Assembly: GCF_001044235.1 (NCBI RefSeq)
Contig: NZ_JYNL01000023.1
Coordinates: 251,153-315,152 of the forward strand
Direction of reading: 5' to 3'
Length of the DNA: 64,000 nucleotides
Source: Mycolicibacterium chlorophenolicum
GTDB lineage: Bacteria; Actinomycetota; Actinomycetes; Mycobacteriales; Mycobacteriaceae
Made by a program: the position numbers and the translations under genes. Shown here one piece after another: positions 43,158 through 52,151 of this stretch. A model generated the notes under the pieces. It was given only the letters and a program-made list of their open reading frames with translations. It made no database searches and had not been told where the DNA came from. Each line of letters starts with the position of its first letter. Position 1 is the stretch's first letter.

Positions 43158-45741
43158 CGAGAGCGGCCACGGCCGCGTGACGTGCCGCGGCTGTGGGGGC
43201 CGACGGCTGCAGCGGGTGCTCGACCTGGGCGAGGTGCCCGCCGCGGACCACTTCCCGCCGGCGGACTCACCGGTCGAGCAGGCGGAGACATCGCACCCGC
43301 TGGCCATGGACGTGTGCGCGGACTGCGGCCTGGCGCAACTGGCCGACGACGACACCCGTACCGCCGAACCCCGCGGTGTCGAGCCCGAAGCGCTGACCAG
43401 CCAAGCCGCCGACGCGATCCGGCGCGTCGGTGAGGCCGGCTGGCTCGCCGGGGGTGGCACGGTCTGTGAATTCGGCAGCCCGCACGGCGGCAGCTGGATG
43501 CCCCTGCTCGCCGACCGCGGCTACCACCCCGGCTCGGGCAGCGCGGACGTGGTCGTGGACTGCTTCGGCATCATGCACGACGCCGACCAGGGCGCGGCGT
43601 TCCGTGAGCGCGCCGCCGCCACCGCACCGGGCGGTGTACTGCTGCTGCAGTTCCACAGCCTGGGCGCGATCGTCGCGCATGGTCAGTGGAATGCTCTGCG
43701 GCACGGACATTTCGGGTACTACTCCACGCCGGCGCTGGTGGACCAGCTCGCCAGGGTCGGCATGCGGGCCGTGCAGGCATGGAGGTTCGACCTCTACGGC
43801 GGCACCGTGCTCGTCGCGGCGGTGCACGGCGCCGGTGACCCGGGGCCGACGGTCCGCGCGCTTCTCGATTCCGAAGCCGCACTGACCGATCCGGCCACCG
43901 TCGGCGTGCTGCAGGATGCGGCCGACGCGCAGACGGTGGCGCTGCGCTGCTGGCTCGAGCAGGAGCGCCGCGCCGGCCGCCGCGTCTACGCGTACGGCGC
44001 CGCATCACGCGCAGTGGCACTGTTCAGCCGGGCCGCGCTGAACTCGTCGCTGATCACCGCGGTCGCCGACGCGTCCCCGGCCAAACAGGGCCGCCGCATG
44101 CCGGGCACCGACATTCCGATCATCGCGCCGCAGACACTGGTCGACGCGGCGCCCGACCGGGTGCTGCTCACGCTCGGTGACCTGCTGCCCGAGGTCGCGG
44201 CGCGCTGGCCCCAGCTGGCCGGCCGCTGGGTCGTCGACGACGAGTTCGCCCGGCCGGCACGCCGTTTCGCGCGGTCACGGCTGCTGCAGAACCGGTTGCA
44301 CGAACTCGTTCCCGGCGGTGCGCACACCTACGCGCGTGGAGCCGACCAGTATCCGGAGACGATGCCACCGGTACTGACCCACGGTCGGGGCTGCCGGGTG
44401 TGGGATGTCGACGGCAACGACTACATCGAGTACGGCATGGGTCTGCGGGCGGTGACGCTGGGCCACGGCTACCCGCCGGTCGTCGACGCGGTGGCGCGCA
44501 CGATCGCCGGCGGCGTCGGCTTCAGCCGACCCACGGCGCTGGAAGCCGCTGCGGCGGAGGACTTCCTGGCGTTGGTGCCCGGGGCCGAGATGGTGAAATT
44601 CGCCAAGAACGGTTCGGACGCGACGACGGCTGCGGTGCGGCTGGCCCGCGCCGTGACCGGCCGGGTCACCGTCGCGGTCTGCGATCAGCCGTTCTTCTCC
44701 ACCGACGACTGGTTCATCGGCACCACCGCGATGTCCGGCGGCGTCCCCGCCGACCACGCCGCGGCGACGGTGCGCTTCTCCTACAACGACCTGGACTCGC
44801 TGGCGGCCGTGCTGGCTGCCGGCGACGTGGCGTGTGTGGTGATGGAGGCGGCGACCGCGACCGCCGAACCCGACCCCGGTTTCCTGGCCGGGGTGCGGCG
44901 GCTGTGCGACCGGCACGGCACCCTGCTGGTGTTCGACGAGATGATCACCGGGTTCCGCTGGGCTGCCGGCGGCGCGCAGGCCGTCTACGGCGTCACGCCC
45001 GACCTGTCGTGCTGGGGCAAGGCGATGGGCAACGGCTTCCCGCTGTCCGCACTGGCCGGGCGGCGCCGGTACATGGAACTCGGGGGACTGCGCACCGACC
45101 GGGACCGGGTGTTCCTGCTGTCCAGCACCCACGGTCCGGAGGCCGCGTCACTGGCCGCGTTCCGCGCCGTCGCCGCCGCGTACCGCAGCGAGGACCCGGT
45201 CGCCCGGATGGAGCACGCGGGCATTCGGCTCGCAGCAGGCGTGACGGCCGCGGTGGCCGAGGCCGGCCTCGCCGACCACATCACGGTCACCGGCCGCCCG
45301 TCCTGCCTGGTGTTCGGCACCGCCGACGCGGACGGCGTCCCATCGCAGGCGTACCGGACGTTGTTCCTGCAGGAGTTGCTCCGCCGCGGCGTGCTCGGTC
45401 AGTCGTTCGTCACCTCGGCCGCGCACGGCGAGGACGACGTCGACGCCACCGTCGCCGCGGTGCGCGACGCGCTGCCGGTCTACCGGTACGCCATCGACGC
45501 CCGCAGCGTCGCGGGCCTGCTGCAGGGCCGGCCGGTCGCGCCGGCGATCCGGCGCACGTCGGCGCCCCGGCGGGTGGCCGGCTATCCGGTCCTGCCGCCG
45601 AGGATCTCGAGCACCTCGAACGAGTTGACCCCGGCGATCACCGACGGATCGGCCTCACCGATCGCGAGCACCTCGGCGCGGTCCGCGCCGCGCAGCACGC
45701 CGAGCCCCCACATTCCCTCAGGGTCGGCGACCGGTCCGTAG
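43138..45741 (+). CDS. Degenerate C-methyltransferase fused to class-III aminotransferase (GSA-aminomutase-like)
   Basis: 867 aa. Residues ~14-390 keep the C-methyltransferase layout: zinc cysteines C16, C19, C60, C63, motif I as [10 protein letters not shown] (111-120) and C-terminal [17 protein letters not shown]. The core lost about 34 residues including motif II, and the catalytic YHEHFxYY reads RHGHFGYY (188-195), so methyl transfer is doubtful. Residues ~395-800 are a glutamate-1-semialdehyde aminomutase-like PLP enzyme with [14 protein letters not shown] and Schiff-base lysine K628 in [13 protein letters not shown]; probably a sugar or keto-acid aminotransferase. The final ~53 residues (from 815) are low-complexity and antisense to the YciI gene. 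Confidence 0.85.
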   Translation: MSASSCDESGHGRVTCRGCGGRRLQRVLDLGEVPAADHFPPADSPVEQAETSHPLAMDVCADCGLAQLADDDTRTAEPRGVEPEALTSQAADAIRRVGEAGWLAGGGTVCEFGSPHGGSWMPLLADRGYHPGSGSADVVVDCFGIMHDADQGAAFRERAAATAPGGVLLLQFHSLGAIVAHGQWNALRHGHFGYYSTPALVDQLARVGMRAVQAWRFDLYGGTVLVAAVHGAGDPGPTVRALLDSEAALTDPATVGVLQDAADAQTVALRCWLEQERRAGRRVYAYGAASRAVALFSRAALNSSLITAVADASPAKQGRRMPGTDIPIIAPQTLVDAAPDRVLLTLGDLLPEVAARWPQLAGRWVVDDEFARPARRFARSRLLQNRLHELVPGGAHTYARGADQYPETMPPVLTHGRGCRVWDVDGNDYIEYGMGLRAVTLGHGYPPVVDAVARTIAGGVGFSRPTALEAAAAEDFLALVPGAEMVKFAKNGSDATTAAVRLARAVTGRVTVAVCDQPFFSTDDWFIGTTAMSGGVPADHAAATVRFSYNDLDSLAAVLAAGDVACVVMEAATATAEPDPGFLAGVRRLCDRHGTLLVFDEMITGFRWAAGGAQAVYGVTPDLSCWGKAMGNGFPLSALAGRRRYMELGGLRTDRDRVFLLSSTHGPEAASLAAFRAVAAAYRSEDPVARMEHAGIRLAAGVTAAVAEAGLADHITVTGRPSCLVFGTADADGVPSQAYRTLFLQELLRRGVLGQSFVTSAAHGEDDVDATVAAVRDALPVYRYAIDARSVAGLLQGRPVAPAIRRTSAPRRVAGYPVLPPRISSTSNELTPAITDGSASPIASTSARSAPRSTPSPHIPSGSATGP

Positions 45742-45881
45742 ACGACCACCCGGCCCTCGGCGAGCAGTTGCCGCCAGTACTCGGTGTGCCCGTCCATCGC
45801 CTGGCGCTCGGCATCGGTCATCGTCTGCGCGAAGTCGGCGCGCGGGGGGATCAGCCGGAACAGGAAGAGCTGTTCGCTCAC
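45582..45881 (-). CDS. YciI-family protein
   Basis: 99 aa from GTG 45881, which overlaps the end of the Rv0495c-like gene by 4 nt. YCII-like ferredoxin fold: [60 protein letters not shown] with the conserved His of HTEYW. Function of the family is uncertain. The last 160 nt are antisense to the coding end of the aminotransferase fusion. Confidence 0.88.
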   Translation of the reverse strand: MSEQLFLFRLIPPRADFAQTMTDAERQAMDGHTEYWRQLLAEGRVVVYGPVADPEGMWGLGVLRGADRAEVLAIGEADPSVIAGVNSFEVLEILGGRTG

Positions 45882-46675
45882 TGAGCGGCCCGCGTCGCGG
45901 GGTGCACGGCGATCAGGCCCAAGCCGGTGCGCCGCTTGCACATTGCCGCCAACTCGGCGTAGGCCTTCTCTCCCATAAGTTCGGTGAGCTCGGGGGCGTA
46001 GGACTGCCACACCGGCTTCTCGCCGACATGGGCGTGGGGATCGCCGGTGCAGTACCAGGTCAGGTCGAGCCCGCCCTCACCCCAGCCGCGCCGGTCGTAT
46101 TCGGTGATCGTCGACTTCAGGATCTCCGAGCCGTCGGGTCGGGTCACCCACTCTTGCGTGCGCCGGATCGGCAGCTGCCAGCAGACCTCGGGCTTGAGGG
46201 TCAGCGGTTCCACGCCGATCTGCAGCGCCTTGGTGTGCAGCGCGCATCCGATTCCGGCCGGCCATCCCGGCCGGTTCAGAAAGATGCACGCGCCCTTGTA
46301 CTTTCGGGTGCGCAGGGTGGGTTCGTCGTCGTACTCGTCCCACTCCAGGTAGCCCTTCGGGCCCAGCCCCTTGCCGCGGAACTGCCAGTCGTCGTCGGTG
46401 AGCAGTTTGACCGCGTCGTCGAGCTTGGCGCGGTCATCGTCGTCGGAGAGAAACGCTCCGTGCGAACAACATCCGTCGTCCGGACGGTCGTCGACCGTGC
46501 CCTTGCAGGCCGGCGTGCCGAACACGCACGTCCAGCGCGACAGCAGCCACGTCAGATCCGCGGCGATCAGATGGTTGGGGTCCTCGGGGTCGTAGAACTC
46601 CACCCATTCGCGGGCGAAATCGAGTTCCACCTCACCCGGATACGGTCCAGTCACGGTTTTCCACGGTAGACCCAT
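45878..46675 (-). CDS. Conserved actinobacterial cysteine-rich protein (Rv0495c-like)
   Basis: 265 aa. Cysteines and histidines are spaced like a metal or redox site ([49 protein letters not shown]). It aligns with the Rv0495c family, conserved in mycobacteria, whose mechanism is not established. GTG eight codons in ([13 protein letters not shown]) is an alternative start. It is divergent from ppx with only 12 nt between, so their promoters overlap. Confidence 0.85.
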   Translation of the reverse strand: MGLPWKTVTGPYPGEVELDFAREWVEFYDPEDPNHLIAADLTWLLSRWTCVFGTPACKGTVDDRPDDGCCSHGAFLSDDDDRAKLDDAVKLLTDDDWQFRGKGLGPKGYLEWDEYDDEPTLRTRKYKGACIFLNRPGWPAGIGCALHTKALQIGVEPLTLKPEVCWQLPIRRTQEWVTRPDGSEILKSTITEYDRRGWGEGGLDLTWYCTGDPHAHVGEKPVWQSYAPELTELMGEKAYAELAAMCKRRTGLGLIAVHPATRAAQ

Positions 46676-46681
46676 TAGGTT
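46676..46681 (+). promoter_or_regulatory. Leaderless promoter -10 for ppx
   Basis: TAGGTT at 46676-46681, followed by 6 nt and GTG 46688. It lies immediately behind the divergent ATG of the Rv0495c-like gene, so the -35 region falls inside that gene. No Shine-Dalgarno fits in the 12-nt gap, which supports leaderless translation. Confidence 0.55.
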
Positions 46682-46687
46682 GGACGG

Positions 46688-47680
46688 GTGCGATTAGGCG
46701 TGCTCGACGTGGGCAGCAATACCGTCCACCTGTTGGTGGTGGATGCCCGCCGCGGTGGGCACCCGACGCCGATGAGTTCGACGAAGGCCTCGCTGCGGCT
46801 CGCCGAGGCCATCGACACCTCGGGCAAACTCACCCGCCGCGGCGCCGACAAGCTGATCGGCACGATCGACGAGTTCGCCAAGATCGCCACCAGTTCGGGC
46901 TGCTCGGAGCTGATGGCGTTCGCGACGTCGGCGGTGCGCGATGCGAAGAACTCCGAAGACGTGCTGTCGCGGGTGAAGTCGGACACCGGCGTGGATCTGC
47001 GGGTGCTCACCGGTGTCGACGAGTCGCGGCTGACCTTTCTCGCGGTGCGGCGCTGGTACGGCTGGAGCGCCGGACGCATCATCAACATCGACATCGGCGG
47101 CGGCTCGCTGGAGTTGTCCAGCGGGGTCGACGAGGAACCCGATGTGGCGATGTCGCTGCCGCTCGGTGCGGGCCGGCTGACCCGCGAGTGGCTGCCCGAC
47201 GATCCGCCGGGCCGCCGGCGCGTGGCGATGCTGCGGGACTGGCTGGCCAATGAGCTCTCCGAGGCCGGCGCCGCCATCACCGAGGCCGGCAGCCCCGATC
47301 TGGCGGTTGCCACGTCCAAGACGTTTCGTTCGCTGGCCCGGCTCACCGGCGCCGCGCCCTCGGGGGCCGGACCGCGGGTCAAGCGCACCCTGACCGCCGC
47401 GGGTCTTCGTCAGCTCATAGCTTTCATCTCTAGGATGACCGCGTCCGACCGTGCCGAACTGGAAGGGGTGAGCGCCGACCGTGCACCGCAGATCGTCGCC
47501 GGCGCACTGGTCGCCGAGGCGAGCATGAAGGCGCTCGGTATCGAAAGTGTGGACATCTGTCCCTGGGCGTTGCGGGAGGGATTGATTCTGCGCAAACTCG
47601 ACAGCGAAGCCGACGGCACGGCCCTCGTGGGCGGTGAAACGGCCTCCCGGCGGATGTCAGTGCGCAATGCTGGACGGTAA
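46688..47680 (+). CDS. ppx: Ppx/GppA-type exopolyphosphatase
   Basis: 330 aa, short Ppx/GppA form. ASKHA fold motifs: [18 protein letters not shown] (phosphate 1), [18 protein letters not shown], and [14 protein letters not shown] (phosphate 2), with [12 protein letters not shown]. Removes terminal phosphates from polyphosphate, or acts on pppGpp. The ortholog Rv0496 (Ppx1) degrades short-chain polyP. It lacks the C-terminal HD-like domain of the longer enzymes. Followed 27 nt later by the acidic membrane protein. Confidence 0.92.
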   Translation: MRLGVLDVGSNTVHLLVVDARRGGHPTPMSSTKASLRLAEAIDTSGKLTRRGADKLIGTIDEFAKIATSSGCSELMAFATSAVRDAKNSEDVLSRVKSDTGVDLRVLTGVDESRLTFLAVRRWYGWSAGRIINIDIGGGSLELSSGVDEEPDVAMSLPLGAGRLTREWLPDDPPGRRRVAMLRDWLANELSEAGAAITEAGSPDLAVATSKTFRSLARLTGAAPSGAGPRVKRTLTAAGLRQLIAFISRMTASDRAELEGVSADRAPQIVAGALVAEASMKALGIESVDICPWALREGLILRKLDSEADGTALVGGETASRRMSVRNAGR

Positions 47681-47707
47681 GCAGCGAGGCTCAAAGGCAA
47701 GCAGGCG

Positions 47708-48925
47708 ATGACTGGATCAGATGAGTACAGCAACACCCGGCCGATCTCGGTCGCCGAGTTGCTGGCGAAGAACGGCACGATCGGCGCACCCCCGGTCGGC
47801 GGCAGGCGCCGCCGGCGCCGCGGCAACGCCGATGCCGTCACCGTCGCCGAACTCACCGGTGAGATCCCGATCGTCCGGCCCGACGAACCGGCGCCGACGC
47901 GCGACGAGCAGCAGGTCGAGCAGGTAGCCCAGGACGATCAGGACACCGTGACGGGCAACGGCGAGGTCGTCGTCGCCGAGCCGGAGACCGAACCCGAGCC
48001 CGAGCCCGAGCCCCAGGCCGACGTCGAGACGGAGCCCGAGGCCCAGGCCGACACCGAGACCGAGATCGAGGCCGAGGCCGAGAGCGACACCGAGGCCGAT
48101 GAGCTCGCCGACGCGGCCGAGGTGACCGAGGCCGACGACGAACTGGTCGAGTTCGGCGACGTCGAGCCGGAGGCGGAAGACCGGCACGAGGACGAGGACG
48201 AATACGCCGACGCCGTGGCCGAGTACGCTGCCCACGTCGAACACCGCGACGCCGAGGCCGACCCGGTCGAGTTCGTCGCACCGCCACGCCGCTCGCCCTT
48301 CGGACGGTTCGGCCGCAAGAACACCGCCGCCGTCGACGCCGAGCTGATGAGCCCGGACCCGATCGACGCCGAGGCCGAGGCCGAGGACGCCGTCGACGAC
48401 CTCGACGAAGCACCCGTCGCCGAGCAGGACACCGAGGTCGATGCGGCCGCGCTCGACACCGACGAGGACACCGACACCGAGGACACCGACACCGAGACCG
48501 ACTCGGAGGACGACGAGCTGCCGTCCTATCTGCGCTCCACCGCCGACCCGCTGTTCGGCGGGGAGACCGTCGCCGACGATGTCGCGCGCCGCGGCGCCCG
48601 GCCCGCGCCCGAGGACCTCGACCTCGACGAGGAGGACGAGGAGGAGGACCAGCCCCGCGAGATGTCGCCGCTGGTGCACGGCCTGTGGGTGGTCGGGCAG
48701 AGCGTTGTCGCCGTGGTGTTCGGAGCGGGTCTGTTCGTGGCGTTCGACCAGCTCTGGAAGTGGAACAACATCGTCGCGTTGGTGCTCTCGGTCCTGGTGA
48801 TCCTGGGCCTGGTGGTCGGTGTGCGAGTGGTGCGCAAGACCGAGGACATCGGCAGCACGCTGATCGCGGTGGCGGTCGGCGCTCTGGTCACCCTCGGTCC
48901 GCTGGCGCTGCTGCAATCAGGCTGA
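47708..48925 (+). CDS. Acidic repeat membrane protein (Rv0497-like)
   Basis: 405 aa. A basic N-terminal patch (GGRRRRRRGNAD), then a very acidic low-complexity region (about 60-300) of Glu/Asp/Ala/Thr with repeated EPEPEP, EAEAE and DTEDTDTET units, and three C-terminal hydrophobic helices (about 330-350, 356-376, 385-402). The acidic region should be cytosolic and disordered. The M. tuberculosis homologue is shorter, so repeat length varies. Function unknown. Replication slippage at GAGCCC/GACACC repeats is likely. Confidence 0.82.
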   Translation: MTGSDEYSNTRPISVAELLAKNGTIGAPPVGGRRRRRRGNADAVTVAELTGEIPIVRPDEPAPTRDEQQVEQVAQDDQDTVTGNGEVVVAEPETEPEPEPEPQADVETEPEAQADTETEIEAEAESDTEADELADAAEVTEADDELVEFGDVEPEAEDRHEDEDEYADAVAEYAAHVEHRDAEADPVEFVAPPRRSPFGRFGRKNTAAVDAELMSPDPIDAEAEAEDAVDDLDEAPVAEQDTEVDAAALDTDEDTDTEDTDTETDSEDDELPSYLRSTADPLFGGETVADDVARRGARPAPEDLDLDEEDEEEDQPREMSPLVHGLWVVGQSVVAVVFGAGLFVAFDQLWKWNNIVALVLSVLVILGLVVGVRVVRKTEDIGSTLIAVAVGALVTLGPLALLQSG

Positions 48926-48929
48926 CCGG

Positions 48930-49775
48930 GTGCGCCCTGCCATCAAGGTCGGTCTGTCGACGGCCTCGGTCTATCCGCTGAAGACCGAGGCCGCTTTCGA
49001 GTACGCCGCCAAACTGGGCTACGACGGTGTCGAGCTGATGGTCTGGGCGGAGTCGGTCAGCCAAGACGTAGAGGCTGTGGCGGCGTTGTCCCAGCGCTAC
49101 GACGTGCCGGTGCTGTCGGTACACGCGCCCTGCCTGCTGATCTCGCAGCGGGTGTGGGGGGCCAACCCGATCCCGAAGCTGGAGCGCAGCGTCCGGGCGG
49201 CCGAGCAGCTCGGGGCGCAGACCGTGGTCGTCCACCCGCCGTTCCGCTGGCAGCGCCGCTACGCCGAGGGGTTCTCCGATCAGGTGGCCGACCTCGAGGC
49301 CGGCAGCGACGTGCTGGTCGCGGTGGAGAACATGTTCCCGTTCCGGGCCGACCGGTTCTTCGGTGCGGGGCAGACGTCGATCGAGCGGATGCGCAAGCGA
49401 GGGGGCAGCCCCGGACCGGGCATCTCCGCTTTCGCCCCGTCGTACGACCCGCTCGACGGCGGCCACGCGCACTACACGCTGGATCTGTCGCACACCGCGA
49501 CGGCGGGCACCGACGCCGTCGACATGGCCCGCCGCATGGGGGAGGGCCTGGTGCATCTGCACCTGTGTGACGGCAGCGGCGCCTCGGCCGACGAGCATCT
49601 GGTGCCCGGCCGCGGCACCCAGCCGACCGTCGAGATCTGCGAGACGCTCGCCGCGAGCGACTTCGCCGGCCATGTCATCCTCGAGGTGACGACCTCCGGC
49701 GCGCGCTCAGCCGCCGAGCGGGAGGCATTGCTGACCGAGTCGCTGCAGTTCGCCCGCGCGCATCTGCTGCGCTGA
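48930..49775 (+). CDS. Sugar phosphate isomerase/epimerase-like TIM barrel (Rv0498-like)
   Basis: 281 aa of the xylose isomerase/AP endonuclease-2 fold: KVGLSTASVYPLKTEAAFEYAAKLGYDGVELMVW, VVHPPFRWQ, VAVENMFPF, LDLSHTATAGTD, LVHLHLCDGSG, VILEVTTSG. Metal ligands (Glu in VAVENM, Asp/His in TLDLSHT, Glu in ILEV) are present. Substrate not known. GTG 48930 is 4 nt after the previous stop. Confidence 0.88.
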   Translation: MRPAIKVGLSTASVYPLKTEAAFEYAAKLGYDGVELMVWAESVSQDVEAVAALSQRYDVPVLSVHAPCLLISQRVWGANPIPKLERSVRAAEQLGAQTVVVHPPFRWQRRYAEGFSDQVADLEAGSDVLVAVENMFPFRADRFFGAGQTSIERMRKRGGSPGPGISAFAPSYDPLDGGHAHYTLDLSHTATAGTDAVDMARRMGEGLVHLHLCDGSGASADEHLVPGRGTQPTVEICETLAASDFAGHVILEVTTSGARSAAEREALLTESLQFARAHLLR

Positions 49776-49791
49776 GAGCCGAGGACGGTAG

Positions 49792-50613
49792 ATGACGAGT
49801 TCGACCCTGTTCACCGACGCCATGACGCTGACACCCGGCGGCGACGGTGTCTACCGCGGGCTGCTCAACGAGCACTGGACGATCGGGCCCAAGGTGCACG
49901 GCGGCGCGATGCTCGCGCTGTGCGCCAATGCCGCCCGCACGGAGTTCGGCGAGGCGGGCGTCGAGCCGATCGCGGTGTCGGGCAGCTTCCTGTGGGCGCC
50001 CGACCCGGGCCCGATGAAGATCGTCACCACGGTCCGCAAACGCGGCCGCCGGGTCAGCCTCATCGACGTCGAACTGAACCAGGGCACACGTACCGCGCTG
50101 CGTGCCGCGATCACCATGGGCACCCCGGAACACCATGTGCCGCCGCTGTTGTCGGTCAACCCGGTGCTGCCGCTGATGACGCCCGACCCGCCGCCCGGGC
50201 TCGAGCCGATCGGCCCCGGCCATCCGATGGCCGACATCGTCCACCTCGCGCACGGCTGCGACATCCGGCCCTCGCTGACGTCGTTCAGCCCGCGCGGCGA
50301 CGGCGGACCGCCGCTGATCGAGTACTGGGTCCGGCCGAAGGGGGTCGCGCCCGACGTGCTGTTCGCGCTCCTGTGCGGTGACGTGTCGGCGCCGGTCACG
50401 TTCGGCGTCAACAGGTTCGGATGGGCGCCCACGGTGCAGCTGACGGCTTATCTGCGGGCCGTGCCTGCCGACGGCTGGCTGCGGGTGATGTGCACGACGA
50501 CCCAGATCGGCCAGGACTGGTTCGACGAGGACCACGTGGTGGTCGACTGCGAGGGGCGCATCATCGTGCAGACCCGCCAGCTGGCGCTGGTACCGGCAGC
50601 GGAGAGCCGATAA
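49792..50613 (+). CDS. Acyl-CoA thioesterase family protein, double hotdog (Rv0499-like)
   Basis: 273 aa with the TesB-like 4HBT_3 layout: NEHWTIGPKVHGGAMLALCANAA in the first hotdog and VTFGVNRFGWAPTVQLTAYLRA with GQDWFDEDHVVVDCEGRIIVQTRQLALVP in the second. Likely hydrolyses medium or long acyl-CoA; substrate unknown. Lies between the sugar isomerase-like gene and proC as in M. tuberculosis. Confidence 0.85.
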   Translation: MTSSTLFTDAMTLTPGGDGVYRGLLNEHWTIGPKVHGGAMLALCANAARTEFGEAGVEPIAVSGSFLWAPDPGPMKIVTTVRKRGRRVSLIDVELNQGTRTALRAAITMGTPEHHVPPLLSVNPVLPLMTPDPPPGLEPIGPGHPMADIVHLAHGCDIRPSLTSFSPRGDGGPPLIEYWVRPKGVAPDVLFALLCGDVSAPVTFGVNRFGWAPTVQLTAYLRAVPADGWLRVMCTTTQIGQDWFDEDHVVVDCEGRIIVQTRQLALVPAAESR

Positions 50614-50647
50614 GCCGGCCCGATCCGGCCGTGACATGCTGTGCGGC

Positions 50648-51520
50648 ATGGCCAGAATCGCGATCATCGGCGGCGGGAGTATCGGCGAGGCGTTGCTGGC
50701 GGGGTTGCTGCGGGCCGGGCGTCAGGTCAAGGACCTCGTCGTCGCGGAGAAGGATCCCGCCCGGTCGACCTACCTCGCCGAGAAGTACGCGGTGCGGGTC
50801 ACCTCGGTGCCCGAAGCGGTCGACAGCGCCACCTACGTCATCGTCGCCGTGAAGCCCTCGGATGTGGGCAACGTCATCGGCGACATCGTCGAGACCGCCG
50901 CCCGCGCGAAGAGTGACGCTGCCGAGCAGATCTTCGTGACGGTCGCGGCCGGTGTCAGCGCCGCCTACTACGAGAACAAGCTGCCCGCCGGATCTCCCGT
51001 CGTCCGGGTCATGCCGAACGCGCCGATGCTCGTCGGCGGCGGCGTCAGCGCCGTCGCAGCGGGGCGCTTCGCCACCGCCGAACACCTCAGGGGCGTCTCG
51101 TCGCTCTTCGACGCCGTCGGCGGGGTGCTGACGGTGTCCGAGTCGCAGATCGACGCGGTGACCGCCGTCTCGGGCTCGGGGCCGGCGTACTTCTTCCTGA
51201 TGGTCGAGGCCCTCGTCGACGCCGCCGTGGATGCGGGGCTCGCCCGCCCGGTTGCCACCGATCTGGTGGTGCAGACGATGGCCGGCTCGGCGGCGATGTT
51301 GCTGGACCGGTTGGACGACGGCGCCGGCGGCGAGGACGCACCGATGGCCGGAAAGGTCGACACCTCGCCCGCCCAGTTGCGGGCCACCGTCACCTCCCCG
51401 GGCGGCACCACCGCCGCTGGGCTGCGGGAACTCGAGCGGGGTGGGTTGCGCGCGGCGGTGGCCAACGCCGTCGAGGCCGCGAAAAGGCGCTCTGAGCAGC
51501 TAGGAATTACACCCGAGTAG
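50648..51520 (+). CDS. proC: Pyrroline-5-carboxylate reductase
   Basis: 290 aa from ATG 50648 (the upstream TTG 50636 is not needed). NAD(P) motif IIGGGSIGEALL, VAVKPSDV, VRVMPNAP and the C-terminal active-site block VTSPGGTTAAGLRELERGGLRAAVANAVEAAKRRSEQLG are all complete. Last step of proline synthesis. Followed by about 140 nt containing a promoter for the small HTH gene. Confidence 0.96.
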   Translation: MARIAIIGGGSIGEALLAGLLRAGRQVKDLVVAEKDPARSTYLAEKYAVRVTSVPEAVDSATYVIVAVKPSDVGNVIGDIVETAARAKSDAAEQIFVTVAAGVSAAYYENKLPAGSPVVRVMPNAPMLVGGGVSAVAAGRFATAEHLRGVSSLFDAVGGVLTVSESQIDAVTAVSGSGPAYFFLMVEALVDAAVDAGLARPVATDLVVQTMAGSAAMLLDRLDDGAGGEDAPMAGKVDTSPAQLRATVTSPGGTTAAGLRELERGGLRAAVANAVEAAKRRSEQLGITPE

Positions 51521-51577
51521 TTCAGGAATTTCGGACGGATTAGCCCACACCCGTCGCAGTAACCCCACCTGCCACGC

Positions 51578-51583
51578 TATTCT
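51578..51583 (+). promoter_or_regulatory. Candidate -10 for the small HTH gene
   Basis: TATTCT at 51578-51583 is close to the SigA -10 consensus; transcription would start near 51590, about 70 nt before the ATG at 51660. No clear -35. Confidence 0.4.
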
Positions 51584-51659
51584 CCCAGTGGTAAGCACGG
51601 GTCGGTGCCAGCGGTGGGGAAGCCGCTGGAACTGCCCGCGCCTGATGGATTGGGTTGCG

Positions 51660-51923
51660 ATGACGTCTATGAACGGGCCGTCGGCGCGGGATTCGGCCAG
51701 TGGGAAGGCGGCGCGGGACGCCGGCCAGTCCGAGGGCCAGCCGCCTCGAGCTCAATTTCTCACCGTTGCCGAGGTAGCCAGCCTCATGCGGGTCAGCAAG
51801 ATGACCGTGTACCGGTTGGTGCACAACGGTGAGCTGCCGGCGGTCCGGGTGGGTCGGTCGTTCCGCGTCCACGCCAAGGCGGTCCACGACATGCTGGAGA
51901 GCTCGTACTTCGACGCCGGCTAG
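51660..51923 (+). CDS. Excisionase/MerR-type small HTH protein (Rv0500A-like)
   Basis: 87 aa from ATG 51660, matching the N-terminus I recall for Rv0500A (MTSxNGPSARDSA). A disordered N-terminus of ~30 residues precedes a helix-turn-helix of the excisionase/BldC type: FLTVAEVASLMRVSKMTVYRLVHNGELPAVRVGRSFRVHAKAVHDML. BldC family members are developmental or global regulators in actinobacteria. Highly conserved in the region, hence probably important. The open frame continues upstream to 51588. Confidence 0.88.
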   Translation: MTSMNGPSARDSASGKAARDAGQSEGQPPRAQFLTVAEVASLMRVSKMTVYRLVHNGELPAVRVGRSFRVHAKAVHDMLESSYFDAG

Positions 51924-52022
51924 CCGGGATTTCGTCGTGAATCCGCCCTTCGGTAAGGTGGCCGGTCGAGGCTGACGAGATTCCTTCACGCTCGTCACGA
52001 CAACACTTAGGTAGCGGAGTTC

Positions 52023-52124
52023 ATGGGTTCTGTCATCAAGAAGCGTCGCAAGCGCATGTCGAAGAAGAAGCACCGCAAGCTGCTTCGCCGCACACGGGTG
52101 CAGCGCAGAAAACTCGGCAAGTAG
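52023..52124 (+). CDS. Ribosomal protein bS22 (AURKAIP1/COX24 domain), 33 aa
   Basis: A tiny, extremely basic [23 protein letters not shown] then [13 protein letters not shown]. The [17 protein letters not shown] core is the AURKAIP1/COX24 motif, and the protein equals bS22, found bound to the small subunit in mycobacterial ribosome structures (Rv0500B). A -10 TAAGGT at 51953 predicts a ~60-nt leader with a GGAG ribosome-binding site. Its size makes it easy to miss in automated gene calls. Confidence 0.92.
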
Positions 52125-52138
52125 TCGCGACGCGCCCG

Positions 52139-52144
52139 TAGGGT
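52139..52144 (+). promoter_or_regulatory. Leaderless promoter -10 for galE2
   Basis: TAGGGT at 52139-52144 is followed by 7 nt and ATG 52152. Because this -10 covers GTG 52143, that upstream codon cannot be in the transcript from this promoter; hence ATG 52152 is chosen as start. Confidence 0.45.
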
Positions 52145-52151
52145 GTCGGAG

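Noticed and set aside
48000..48520. Regular short repeats resembling a CRISPR or minisatellite
   Set aside because: They are in-frame GAG/GAC-rich codons for an acidic protein region with no constant repeat-spacer structure.
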